Source: Hawksworthiomyces lignivorus
Taxonomy: Eukaryota > Ascomycota > Sordariomycetes > Ophiostomatales > Ophiostomataceae
DNA length: 64,000 bases
Reading direction: 5' to 3'
NCBI GenBank assembly: GCA_002917075.1
Contig: NTMA01000110.1
Location: 62,001-126,000 of the forward strand
Shown here: in pieces, positions 11,565 through 23,200 of the stretch
Layout: each line of letters begins with the position of its first letter
Numbering within the stretch: position 1 is the stretch's first letter
The notes under the pieces: generated by a model
Database searches by the model: none
The model's input: only the letters and a program-made list of their open reading frames with translations
What the model was told of the DNA's origin: nothing
Translations under genes and position numbers: made by a program

Positions 11565-12757
11565 CTAAGATGCAGCAGAGGTGTCTATTACTGGGCGACG
11601 AAATTTCCCCGCAAAGTCGAGGATGTCGCTCACGCTCAGCACTTCGACCGCGCCGATCTCGAGGGACAGCGCCGCCTGGGGTAGCGACGGGGACCGGACT
11701 GCTGTGCACACCATGAAGTCGTCGCCGAGGGCGCTGAGGCGGAGGTTGACATCTTCGACCTGCTTGCCCTGGAACCGGATGTCGTGCTCTCTGACCGCAG
11801 AGGCAGGGTCCTGGCGCAGGTCACCGCTGGAAGAGGAAGACGTCTGCGTCGTCGGCGCTGGCGCTGGCAGCCGTGGCGGCGGCCGAAATTGGCGGAACTC
11901 GAGCTCGGCCAGCCACGGGGCCAGCAGGGCCTCGCCGGTCATCTTGATGTACGCCTCGCGCAGGCACCAGAGCGCGTAGAAGCAGCGCAGCTTCAGGTCG
12001 AGGAGATCCGCTGCTGGTGCGCTGCCGCCGCCACCGTTGCTGGCGCTTCCTGCGCTCTTCGGCTGCGGGGCCAGCAGGTCCCGCGGCAGGCTGCTCAGCA
12101 CCTCGTGCTTGAGGTAGCGGGCCTCGCCGGGCGCGAACACGTCGGCGTGCATGTCGACGAAGCGCGACCAGCCCTCTTCCGCGACCATCTGGCGGTCGCG
12201 GGCGCGGCGCTCGGCGGGGGACACGACGTCGGTGCCGACCTCGAAGAGGCTGTCGCTGCCGTCGCTGCCGCCTCCGCCGTCTCCGCCGTCTCCGCCGCCA
12301 CTGCCGCCATACACCGCGGCCAAGACCACCAGGCCGGCCTGGTGGGTCACGTTGAACTCGACCGGACAGGCGCCCGTGGCGGGGTCGCGGTACACGGGCT
12401 TTGTGCGCGCGTTGCGGGTGAGGCGTGTCTCGTCCCAGAAGACGCGGCCACAGCGGGCGACGGCCAGGTGCTTGAGCAGGTGCGAGGCCAGCGCCATCTT
12501 GGCGTCGCGGACGTGAAAATACTTGAGGACGGCGGCGCGCTCCTCGTCCGAGAGCAGGGTCGCAAGGGCTCGCGAGGCCTGGTGCGCAGGTGAGAAAGAC
12601 GGTCCAAGAGAGGAGCAAATCGCCAAGGGGGCCGGGACCGAAGGGGACTTACCACCGTGACCAACTGCCGCGTCTGAGTGGCTTCGGGCCACAAGTTACG
12701 GGTGTCGATCATCCACTGGACGAGGACGGGGCGGTCTGACGGAGTATAGGCATCCAT
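11565..12757 (-). CDS. npgA: 4'-phosphopantetheinyl transferase (NpgA/CfwA type)
   Basis: Complement exons 12653..12757 and 11565..12578 give 372 residues. The 74-nt intron is in phase 0. The enzyme moves the phosphopantetheine arm of coenzyme A onto carrier domains of polyketide synthases, nonribosomal peptide synthetases and lysine biosynthesis (family knowledge). Visible marks: the N-terminal WMIDTRNLWPEA, the FNVTHQAGLVVLAAVYG strand, the metal-binding GTDVV (about residue 146) and the W..REAYIK..GE helix (about residue 239) carrying the conserved Glu and Lys. Gly/Ser-rich inserts (GGSGGGDGGDGGGG and SNGGGGSAPA) make it slightly longer than characterised relatives of about 340 residues. 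The ATG at 12757 was chosen because the longer frame upstream has no ATG. The gene name is given by family resemblance only. Confidence 0.85.
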
Positions 12758-14419
12758 GATGCAAGTAAAAGAAGTCGGGGGAAATGCGGCAGACAAGCGC
12801 GAAAGCGGGCAGACAGGCTCCTCTTTTGCTGCGACTGGCGACCTTAGGTCTCAAATAGCAACAATCTGTTGCAGTGTGTTGAAGCTCCAAGAAATAGGAA
12901 CAATGTCTTCAGACTCAGAAACAAAGAGAAGCGGGTTATTCATGTAGGGAAATGTGTTCACGTTGACGGGATCAGAAGCAGTCCCTCAATGTAGAGAACA
13001 AAAGATGCAACTCGGTTTAGGCCATGCGCCACCAATCCGGCGAGAGTTGACTGCTTCTGGCAGCTGGGAGAATCATAATATCACGATATCAAAGCCGAGT
13101 CAGAGCATTGGGAAAATTGAGATACAAAGAAAAATTAAGAAAAGTAGTAATGTCTTACGGCGGTAGAGGTTACGAAGATTTCAGGAACATATTTTCACGA
13201 CATAAGACCAGCATTTTCCCGCGCATTTGCTTACTTGGAAAGTGGATCGCTAGAAAGTCACCAGAGGCCTGACAGAACCAAAAACCCCACCAAATAGCCT
13301 ACATTTAGGCGTCGGGAGTGCTAAAGTAAAAGCCCAGCAGGGTGATGCAAGATGCGACATGTCAACTACAGCTACATATGCTGTATTTCTGATTTTGCTT
13401 GTCACAAATTTCATGGGTTCAAATACTTTCTGGTGTAACTCTTCACGAGTAAGTGACGCATTAGAGCTTGTAACATTCAAATGCAGCAATAGAGGTCGAA
13501 CATAGCGTACAATGGTCAGCATCACCAGATCTTGCAATTACGCAATGTGCCTCTAGAGCTTTTTGAGGTGGTTGTGCCGACCATTTTACTTTGGACCTGC
13601 TCTGTTTCTCTATCATTGGCGGACTTATTTTTGGACAGATCGATCGCATCCGCTGTTGCATCGTGGGTCAAATCTCAGCATGGTGGTTAGCGGCTATAAT
13701 GCTCGAGATCAGCCATGGCACTCGAACGGAGTACAACTTGGACAATGTGAAAACAGGCGGATCGACAGGCTCTCCCGGAAGCCGGGCTAAGGCACTGAAA
13801 ACATTGGCAAACAGTCGTTGTCATTTCCTTCTAGACGCAAGTCATCAGCAAACCAGTGAAAGTAATGATATTTCTGAAAATGGATGGCTTTGAGAATTAG
13901 CTGAGATCCATGCTTGCGCTTTGAGCCGATATTGCAGCGCTGGAGGAAGGCGCATGCGATGCGTGATCCTTAAATTAAAGGCAAGGCTGACTTTAGAGGA
14001 CCCAATGGCCAGACCATGACAGATGCTTCGCGCGAGGTCCTGGTGGCATGCCATGCTGCGCCACAGCGAAAACCAAGGCAATATGTTGTATTTGACAGCT
14101 TTCAGAGGATGCTTCTTGGCAAGCTGAAACGGCGGGAATGCAGGACAGGTAGGGGTAAGCTTACCATCAGACAGGGCTGACTCGTTGCCGCACTCCAGTG
14201 AATGAAGATGCTTTGCTATTTTGGGTGCTACTCATCATTCTTCCCCCCATCCTGCCCTGAACAGGGGCTGGCCAGGCGACTCAGGCCTGCGCCTTGATTT
14301 TAACGGTACATACAAAATGCGTCTCTTGGCCTTGCCCTATTGACGAACGTGAGCGCATATCCCAGACCATCTTTCTCTCTGATCTTAGTCCGGCATAGCA
14401 CCAACTCGTCGAAGCAAAT
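12758..14419. other. Intergenic, no gene seen
   Basis: About 1.7 kb of AT-rich sequence between two divergent genes. Open frames are short and have no recognisable features. The last 200 nt before the HET gene include C/T-rich stretches that could be its promoter. Confidence 0.55.
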
Positions 14420-15942
14420 ATGCGGCTCCTAAATGTCAACGACTTCACGCTCGAGTCTGGCTTTCCAGACCGGGGGTTGTCGGCCGCTGAGGCGCAAATC
14501 TGGTCTCAGTCGTCCAACGCAGTACCCCCATATGCCATCTTATCGCATCGCTGGATAGACGGCGAAGAAATCACCTTTGACAAAATGCCTGCGGTTTCCA
14601 AGGCCCGGTTCCGCGAGATCCCACCCCAAAATCCTATCCCACAGCGCGGCAGCCTATCAAAGATCGAAAAAGACGCCTCGTCCGCGTACAAAATTGCTGG
14701 CGCTTGCCGGAATGTGCGCAAGGCAAGCGACAGGGCCGTTGGACACATCTGGATCGATACGGTCTGCATCGATAAGTCAGATGCCCAGGAGTTGAGTATC
14801 GCGATCAATTCCATGTTTCAGTGGTACAAGAATGCCGAGGTCTGCTACGTGTACCTCGTTGATGTCTCTTGGACCGGCGCCAGCGATGCGAGCTCCCGGG
14901 AGCAATTTGCCAAGAGCCAATGGTTCAAGCGCGGATGGTGAGTTCATTTCAGATCGCGTTAGGACTCGTTTCCACTGTTTTTAGGTGGTTCCCGATGATT
15001 TCTTTTCAGAAGCAACCAGAATTCCATGCTCGATGCTAACACCAACCAAGGACGTTACAGGAGCTTCTGGCACCAAAACGGGTAGAGTTCTTCGACAGGG
15101 ATTGGAAATACATCGGCTCCAAACACGAGATGGCGGATGATATCAGCCGCGTGACGGGGATCTCGCGAGAGCACCTCCTGGTCGACTTCCGCCCAGCCAG
15201 TCTCGCCCAGAAGATGAGCTGGCTGGCCGGCCGCGAGACCAAGTATGCTGCCGACATGTCGTACTGCATGCTGGGTATCCTGGGCGTCGGAGAACTGCAG
15301 GGCCTCTACATGGATCCGCGGTACAGCCAGGGCACCAGCGAGTTCCACCGCCTGCAGATGGAGGTCATCAAGAAGTGGAACCCCAGTGTCCCATTCGACG
15401 ATTCACTGTTCGCGTGGAAATCCGACCAGATCGTCTCCAGCGGCCTCCTGGCCCCCGCGCCGAGCTGCTTCCGCCGCTGCGGCGACATCGTCTTCGAGCC
15501 CGCCCTGGCCAAGCTGCGCCACGGCGTCTCGCAGGCCCTAGCGGCGTCTGGCGTGGGAAAGAGCATCGGCATCTTCTTCGACGAGGGGAACAACATGAGC
15601 TTCGTTGGGACGTGGGTCCTCCCCATCCCCATCGCAAACGTGCTGTTCTTTGCCACCTTTGGCATCCTGGCGTGGGTGACCCTGGTGCCAGAAGTCGTCC
15701 GCCAGACAGCCATCCGCCACCGCGAAGTGGCGCTCAACTGCTGGAGGCGCAGGGAGGACGGGCAGCTCGGCATCCAAAAGATCAAGATGGAGAAGGAGGG
15801 GGACGGGACGTGGCAGCGGGTCGACTGCGGTGTTCTGATTCCCTCGTCTTCGAAGCACATTTACCCATCCAGATTAGCAGCTGCCTCGTACCCTGCTCTG
15901 ATGCGAATTACAAGCAGTCCTGCTCAACTCAAGCGCATATGA
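14420..15942 (+). CDS. HET-domain protein
   Basis: Exons 14420..14937 and 15051..15942 give 469 residues. The 113-nt intron carries GATGCTAAC before its acceptor. It splits the Trp codon of the GWTLQELLAP motif, a common intron position in this family. The HET domain runs over about residues 38-180, with AILSHRW, WIDTVCIDK, INSMFQWYKNAEVCYVYL and WFKRGWTLQELLAP. Next come YCMLGILGV and FDDSLFAW, the downstream module usual in HET-E/HET-D-like proteins. Fungal HET domains trigger cell death on non-self recognition, probably as TIR-like enzymes (family knowledge). The C-terminal third contains a hydrophobic stretch (VLFFATFGILAWVTLV) that may be membrane-associated or buried. Trigger and partner are unknown. 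Confidence 0.88.
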
Positions 15943-16174
15943 CTTGATGAACAGAGAGCTATTATTATTCTCAAAGCTTGAGAAAAGGAAGAATCTAATG
16001 TCTGAAGGATAGTACTCATATGCGCATTCGGGGCTTAAAGCACCCGCTACAATTGGCCCGTTTTAAGGGAAACATGGTCCAAGAACACGAAGATTACTTT
16101 TTGCGAAGACGACGAGAAAAGAAAAAAGAAAAGACAAGGAAAAGGACAAGAAAAAGAAAATTGCAGCCGATTGA

Positions 16175-16540
16175 CTAGGCGCGGATCTTGCGCGATTTAA
16201 ACACGCTTGCAATTCTCGCCAGCGTCTTGCTCTTTTCCTTGGCGGCACCGGCGCCTCCCGCAGCCGCTTGGCTCTGGTCGCCGGCCGCGGCTTGCAGCTG
16301 GTCCAAGACGCTCTTGTTGCGGATCCGCAGCGAGCGGCGGAAGCGCTCGACCCAGTCGTCGATCTGGGACGGCTCGGCGGCCTCGGCCTGCTGTGCGGCC
16401 ACTTCAACCACCAGAGCCGGAGAAGCACGGCCCTTGCCCTTGCAAGACATCTCGGCGACCTCGGGGTCCTGTCGAGGAGCGGGGCCAATATCGAACGACG
16501 CATCTCTGCGCGGCTCGTCGACATGGGCCGCGGGCTGTGC

Positions 16541-16574
<34 letters not shown>

Positions 16575-16675
16575 GCGGCGGCGGCAGCGGCGACACGCGG
16601 GTTCGGCGGGGCAGCGGCGGCTTTCGAAGAAGAGCTCACGTCTTGCCTGTGCTGTCCAGCAGCCTCGCCCGACTT
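16175..16675 (-). other. In-frame 166-codon extension after the HNH gene stop codon
   Basis: After the amber stop of the HNH gene at 16676-16678 the same frame stays open for 166 codons, ending at a TAG at 16175-16177. It has no ATG near its beginning; the first in-frame Met comes about 70 codons in. It encodes KSGEAAGQHRQD, a run of about 19 Ala, a charged middle, and a basic tail (ERFRRSLRIRNKSVLDQL, KTLARIASVFKSRKIRA) that looks like real protein. It is therefore probably the C-terminal part of the same ancestral gene. It may now be cut off by a nonsense change or reached by readthrough. See findings. Confidence 0.55.
16542..16572 (+). repeat. GCA trinucleotide microsatellite (poly-Ala codons on minus strand)
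   Basis: About ten GCA units followed by GCG units. On the minus strand they lie in the Ala run of the HNH extension. A length-variable triplet run is expected here. Confidence 0.9.
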
Positions 16676-18041
16676 CTAGTCTTCGGGGGTAGGACTGGAC
16701 GGAGACAGGTCCCGCTCGAAAGCCTCGCGCTCAAATGAGAACTCGGAAAAGTCGTCGTCGAAGTCGCCCGGGCCAGCGGCCCCCGCTAAGGCCGCCACCC
16801 GGACGCAGGCCCACTGGATCTCGAGCATCTTGCGCATGTTGAGCGCGTCGTCGAGCGTCTCGTGGAGGATGGAGAACTCCTGTCCCGAGACGATGGGGCG
16901 GAACGTGTCGTGGGCCACGCCGGTGGCGTATCCTTGCATGTCTGGCCCTTGCCCTCGGCCGTACGACGGCCCGTCGACGTTCAGGTCGGCCAGGAGGCTC
17001 TGGAACCCCCCCTTGCCCGGTGCCATGCTGATCTGGCGCCGGGCGTCGCCCCGTCCGTGAGGTAGCCACCGAAAAAGAACGACAACACCGAACTTGTCGC
17101 CTTGGGGCACAACCCCAGTGCACTCCAGGCCCCAGTGGGGCTTCCCCCACCACGCGTGAAGGTATGGGTTGACGGCCAGCATATTCCAGCTGCGGTCTGA
17201 GCACCCCAGCCCTGTCTTGAGGAGATTGGTGTATGCCTTCACTTCCGAGCGTGGGAAGAACATGCGGAGGGATGCGGAAAGGTCTTGGGTATACACCATG
17301 TTTTTCTTGTTGGAATTAAATGAAAAGGGGACTATGTGACAAGCCTCCGGGTGGATACCGCGGGTAAATATACAAGTATTCTCGTCCCGCTGGAGACACT
17401 GGGAACGTTAGAATGGTCAAGAGACAGCTGGAAAAGAGGGGGAGAAGATGGGGTCTGATCTCGTACCTTGTTCTTCTCTCGCTCACTGCGTGAGATGGAC
17501 CCTTCGCCGCCCTCGACGGGCTGTGGCTCTTGGCCAGGGGACTTTCGTTTTCTATTGGCCGCATCTGGATGCTGGCCTTGAAGGACTGCACACCGTTTGT
17601 TAGGATCGGGATAAGCAAGACGATGAGACAATAGAGATGAACAAAAACAGAAAAAAGAAACTCACAATACCGGATAAGATCCCGAAGCTTTGTGAACTCG
17701 GACAGAACGAGCTCAACATAGAGGTCCGCGTTGGGGTTGCCCGGCTCATCTTTGGTATTGGCTATCATGTCCTGTAGTACATCTAATGGCGTAACGAGAA
17801 GGGTGGACGCCTGGGAGGCGGTGATGTTCAGCTCTTCGACTCTGTTGAGGTTCCGGAGCAGCTCTCTAGCCAAATCTTCACGGACCGCCACCTCGTCGGC
17901 CGGTGGGAGCCATGATTCTCCGCGTATCGTGGGGAGAGGACTGCACAGAAACGAATGGAGAGCTTCTACAAGCTCGCTGGGTGGATTTTTGGCCATGAAG
18001 AGATCTGCAGATCCGTAGACGCCATCACCGACGGAAGCCAT
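16676..18041 (-). CDS. HNH nuclease-domain protein
   Basis: Complement exons 17666..18041, 17467..17585 and 16676..17398 give 405 residues. Phases agree across the 80-nt and 68-nt introns. The N-terminal 125 residues are helical (LARELLRNLNRVEELNITASQAS). Residues about 140-165 are a charged linker (NRKRKSPGQEPQP). The third exon opens with an HNH_2-type core: CLQRDENTCIFTR, then PEACHIVPFSFN, and later NMLAVNPYLHAWWGK. This is the usual layout of the large fungal HNH family, whose biological role is mostly unknown. Metal-binding His and Cys residues of the core are present, so catalysis is possible. The protein ends in an acidic stretch (FDDDFSEFSFERE) at an amber codon, after which the frame continues (separate entry). 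Confidence 0.8.
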
Positions 18042-18863
18042 CTTCAAAAGAAGAACAGTATGAGAAGAAAATGATGAAAGATGAGCTGATAAAGAGCGCG
18101 AGCCAGACTAGGACACGGACACAACGAGAGGCTGTGGATAAGGGCTGGGGCACAAGCAGCAGATGTTTTTGAAAGAGGAGGGGCGGAATGGTGAAGAAAT
18201 TTTTGACACGGGCTCTAGGCAAACAAATGCACACGCACAGAACTTCCAACATGGAATGATGTCTTGATTTTGTAACTGTGCCCTAAAGACGGAAATTTTC
18301 GTGCGACAAAATTGTGCGGCACTGGGGCTCACCAGGGTAAAACCATGGGAAACATTGCAGGAAACATTGTTAGAGGTGACAATTCTATGTAGGTAATTCA
18401 AGAAAACAATCGACGGTAAGAAAGACTAGGAAATGCTGTCTTTAACGGTGCTTTTAGCTTTTTGCTCCTTTATCACGGCTGGATGCCAACTTCGATACGT
18501 ACGTCCTGGGCTCTCGATACATCTAGATCGCCGCCGCCACGTCCGTTGCTCTCGCTTCTATCCTTTCTCTCCTTCTCCGCAATTTGAAATCCGATTTCAT
18601 CAGAACTACTATATTACTACATGTTATTTTTTTTACCGGAAATTCAGTTTAATAACTGCTTTTTTTTTTGTCTCTCCCAGCTCTAAATTCAACGACTTGA
18701 ACTCGTTTCTACACCTTTCAGCTAGACGAACCATAAGCTTGCAGAGGACTGGTTGAATATATCTTATTACATAGTTTAAGTTAGCATAGCAGCATACTAC
18801 ATGTCGCCTCCTTGTTTAAAATACACAATAAACTCTATCTACCTTAAAGTTACTAACCCGATA
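18042..18863. other. Intergenic, no gene seen
   Basis: AT-rich region between the HNH gene start and the 3' end of the small unknown gene. It contains several T runs and no protein frame that I can support. Confidence 0.55.
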
Positions 18864-19538
18864 TTATTTGTTAACTGCACAGAGACTAACAAACTCTAAA
18901 CAACATTCTAGTGTTCTCGCGGCTATCTTCATCATGCTTTGTGGATTCATAGCAAAAAAGTTGCCTATAGCATCAACGATCTGTTTTAATGCTTTGCCCG
19001 ATTTGTGTCTCAGGTCGACGCTCTGAAAGGCTGCGATGCAAAGGAAGGACTCTTTTAAAGCGGGGCGAATGATATTGTAATTGTCGCAGTTGCTTGGAAG
19101 TAGATTTTTAACTTCTTTTAATTGTTCCTTGGCAAAATTGCAAGCTCTGTGATTGTAGTCATCACTTGAGAAGTTGTTCGACGTATGGATCGCTGCGGTA
19201 ATAGCGTTTTTAACGGCAGACGTGAAAACAGCAGTTGCTGTATCCACGGTATCTTTTGGCAAATAGCGAAGATAGTTGATATAGGTCTTGACCGTGAAAC
19301 AAATTTGTTTAGAGATTACATCTTTGTTCTCGACAGCGTCCATAGCGTCCATAGCGTCCATAGCGTCCCTTATAAAGTCGGTAACGTAGTCCATGCAAAT
19401 TCTGACTTCTTTCATGACTAGTATCGTCCCTTGAAACTTATATTCATAAGCCTGTCGGGGAAATGGGCGAATGATACATGTTTCCGCAATGTGGACATCG
19501 TAGGGCGTATATTTTGGGGGAGAAGTGTCGTCAGCCAT
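18864..19538 (-). CDS. Hypothetical protein with Asp-Ala-Met tandem repeat
   Basis: A single open frame of 224 residues starting at the first ATG (MADDTSPPKYTPYD). The longer frame upstream begins without an ATG. I do not recognise the family. The sequence looks helical and soluble, with no membrane segment or signal peptide. A tandem run reading RDAMDAMDAMDAVEN sits near residue 60 and comes from a 9-nt DNA repeat. Conserved-looking parts are VKTYINYLRYLPKDTVDTA and PALKESFLCIAAF. The gene is AT-rich compared with its GC-rich neighbours and has an isolated position, which fits a lineage-specific or transferred gene. Coding status is probable but not proven. Confidence 0.55.
   Translation of the reverse strand: MADDTSPPKYTPYDVHIAETCIIRPFPRQAYEYKFQGTILVMKEVRICMDYVTDFIRDAMDAMDAMDAVENKDVISKQICFTVKTYINYLRYLPKDTVDTATAVFTSAVKNAITAAIHTSNNFSSDDYNHRACNFAKEQLKEVKNLLPSNCDNYNIIRPALKESFLCIAAFQSVDLRHKSGKALKQIVDAIGNFFAMNPQSMMKIAARTLECCLEFVSLCAVNK
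19335..19368 (+). repeat. 9-nt tandem repeat (agcgtccat), nearly four copies
   Basis: Units start at 19335, 19344, 19353 and 19362. Because the unit is a multiple of three it adds Asp-Ala-Met triplets to the overlapping gene without breaking the frame. Confidence 0.92.
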
Positions 19539-20282
19539 ATCGATCGTGTCGAGTTGCTGATGAGTGGGCTCTCTATTTAAACTTCTCTTGCTTGCGACGG
19601 AAAATTTCGAATAATAAAAAGATCGCGTAGTTGAGAATGGCGATGACGATAAATAAGGAGAAGTATATAACAAAACGGCACAACATGAAAAAGACGTAAT
19701 TAATAGAACAAAAAAAATAGCACCCTAATGGAAAATATTTCCAGCCAAATTCAAAGGTGGTTCCTCCGCTCAGTGAAGTGCATAGCTAAACTCTGCGTCA
19801 TCCCTTAGCTAGCGAGGTTACGTACGCTTTATCTTCCAGAGGAATAAGTTGTATTAGAAGAGACGTTTTCTATAGATGCTATCATTATTAAATAGATATG
19901 CTGCTTGTGACCGCCATACTCTGCCCAACCCCGTTGTCTAGTAAAATTTTTTTACCTCCATTATTTGCTAACAATATTAACGAAATGAACTAGGTCCAAA
20001 AGATTGCCCCTTAATCTCTGAATCTCTTCTAGACCGTAACATTTCTCTCCATCTCTCAGCCCTGGCATACAAAAATCCAGTGACGTTACCGGTACCATCA
20101 CTGAGTAGCAGCGAAATATACCCTTTAGCATACGTAATCAGATCCAAGATGGTTCAGGGCACGTTTGTGTTAACCAACAACGTTGGTTCACAGTTACAAG
20201 GCGAGAGACTAAATGAACTTGGACTTGGCGCAGGGATTCCAAAGACCTTTCAAAAGCGATCGCCCAACCAAATATCATCCCA
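19539..20282. other. Intergenic, no gene seen
   Basis: AT-rich spacer holding the promoter side of the small unknown gene and the 3' side of the TPR-HET gene. No additional gene is supported. Confidence 0.55.
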
Positions 20283-23200
20283 TCAAGCCAGTCTAATCAT
20301 CCTCACCACTGGCCCAGCTTCGTCCCAGGCCTGAGCATGGATCCTCGCCACAGTAATCCGCTCGCCAAACTCATGTCCCATGTCCAAATCTACAGCAATT
20401 ACGTTCACTAGCCCGCTCCTTTCGCTCGAAGCAGGGTATACCTTGTCGTCGAACAGTTTGATAGACCCCTCCGCGCGGTATGGGCCTGCAGAGCTGACGT
20501 ACCTACCATCATGGCGACTGACACCCACGAGGATCATCTTCTCCTCTGCGGCAGGACTGATCCCGCGCCCGACATACACATAACCTGCCTGCTCCCACCA
20601 CAACCCACACCGCTTGCCGTTACGGTCGAGGATATGCCGCACCGCCTGTTCTCCGCGGGTATGAATGTTTCCCCTAGCAGAGATGTACTCGCGCTCTGTA
20701 GATAAGGTGAACGCCTTGAGCGGCACGGCCGAACCGCGGAACTGGAGGATATTCGGGAGTGATAGAGGAGCGCGGGGCTTGTCTGCCTCGTCGGTAAGGG
20801 CTAGGGCGGCCATGGATGCAGTAGCGGCTTCGGGGCTGGTGGCATGTCTACCGGGAGACCGCCTCCCCGGGATGGTCAGGTCCTTTCCATCCAAATTGAT
20901 CGCGAACTCGTCAATCAGTGCTGTAGGAAAGGGCTCGCTAGTGTACGCATCCGCGAAGAGGCGGTACTCCACCGGTCCTGACCAGCCAACCCAAGACCAA
21001 CTAGGGAACCGCCTGTCGATTGCTTCATCAAAACTTTGCTCGTCTGCGGGGCCGTAGACCTCTTGGATGGTGCCACGGTTTGTGAGCAAGCACTGGTTGT
21101 CAGAGAGCGGGCCAACCTGATTCGGCTTCGGTGGAATCCCCAGTGGCCGGCGCCGCGGGGCTTTGCCGGCTGGGGTCCACAGAAGAGCAAGGTCGAGTGC
21201 CACGGCAGGCAGACCGCAGACGATTTCGCTCTGGAACGACGCGTTCAAGACCGCAAAGGTACCAAGGAAGGCATTGATGATATCCGTCTGATACGACAGA
21301 TGACGCCTTGTGTACTTCTCAATCAAGCTCCTATAAGCAGAGAAGGCCTTAGCCAGTCGCCTCTCAGGAGGCGAGTTCGAAAGCCGAGCGCGCTGGACGT
21401 CTGACAATGGGTTGTCGAGCGACGTCTCGGCGGGATCTCGTCCAGGAACGTAATCCCAGTGTTCTTGTCCCACGCGGGCATCGACACCACCTTCGGAGCG
21501 CACCAGCGTCCTACAGTGGAAGTAGATGCAGCGATCGTGGAAGTAGATGCACCGCCTAGAGAGCAGCCGCTCCTGGAACGTCCATCCTCGCTTGTCCCAG
21601 AGAGAGGACTCAACGGCAAGGTGCAAGGGTGTCGGAGTCGCCACGAGATGGAGGACGACTTTCTGCGTTTCTGGCTTCCCGTCGACATCAGAGTTCGGAG
21701 TAGAGTCTAGATCCTGACTCCAGGCGTCCACATCGAGCGTCTCAATGCGCTGCGAAGAGCGGGATTGAGGCTTTACGCCGGGTAGCCCCGAGTTTGCATT
21801 GACACCATTGAGTGCTACTATCGTCGCAAAGCTGCGAGCGTAGATGTCGTGCATGCGTGCGATGTGTCTTTCCTTATAGACGGGGTCATCCTGCACAATG
21901 CATATTGCGTCCACCCATAGATAGCGTTCGTTCAGGTCGCGGACCAGCGCGATGGCATCCTGGATAGTTGCTGGAAGCCGTCGCGGCAGACCCCTTTTCC
22001 GGCAGCGCGCTTTATAATTGGCGAGCAAGGTGGGAGACATGTTGGACTTGCCCCATACATAGCTGAGGGCGAAATACTTGACAGCAGAGGTGACAGGCAC
22101 GAGGCAATAGTCTTGCACATCAATGAAGATCATGGGCATGTCGGCATCACCCCTCTCGCTACAGTAGTAAGTGTCACTACACGTCTCGCCATGGTTGTCT
22201 TCGCAGTCATTGAGCCAACGTTTAAGAAGGCCGCAATTCACTTGCTCTGTAGTCGGCTGCCGAACGTCTGCTTGCTGAAGAATATCGTGCAAGTCGGGGA
22301 CATGTGCTGCCATCTCCCATCCCTGGCGTCGAGCTCTTGAGTAATTGCCAGGAGTGATGATTCTCAGCTCACCCACCTCCTGCATACCATATTCGACGAT
22401 CAAAACTGTCTCCTCAGAGGCTAGTACTTCTCCTACGCGAAGAGATATGCCCTGAATTTCGGGGTCCATGGCAGCGAGGCGCGGATGGAGCTGATAGGTT
22501 ATGGGATCGGTAATGAGAGACACAACAAGGCGGCAGATTACACAGTGCTGCCGCTGCAGCAGCTCGTTCCAGTTGCCAAAGGGTAATAACCCACATTCCG
22601 GCCTGAAATTGAACCCCGGTCGACCGTCATGTCCCCCGGTTGTTGGAGCGAGCGGCTTCACCTCGCGGCACATATAGCAAAGCTTTGGGTTTGGGTGCTT
22701 CCCCTCCGCTATAGCCTTCTCTACTCTCTCTTTCTCGAGCTGGTCCAGTCGCGCCACCAACTCGTCCTGTGAGATCGGCACAGAAGGGTCATACCCGAAC
22801 ATGTGGGTTAGAAAACCTCTGAAGTCTATAACATTGCGCCGGTTGGTCGGGTCTGTAGCGAGTGGCCGTATTCCGAATTGGGAATAGTATTCATTTTGTG
22901 CGCTTCTAAATCGCGACATGCCAGTATCCCGTTCTCTGTCTCTCCGCTCTTTTTCATCAGCCTTTCTTTGAGCATCTTCACCAGCTATGACCTCGCCGCT
23001 TGAGGCGGCTTCGATGTAGATCCCAATAAGCGTCACGAACGACACCTGAATCATAGCTAAGCCTTTGATGAATTCAGAGTCCTTGCATATGATTGCTATC
23101 CTGTCGTATAGCATTGCAGCGGCAGTGGTTTTCGCTTGTCCTGGCTCCGCCTCACATAGCTTGGTCACATTCGCGTCAAGGCTGCGCAGAAGACCGTTAT

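Noticed and set aside
11784..12593. 269-codon + strand frame opposite the phosphopantetheinyl transferase
   Set aside because: No start context or domain; the minus strand encodes all transferase motifs.
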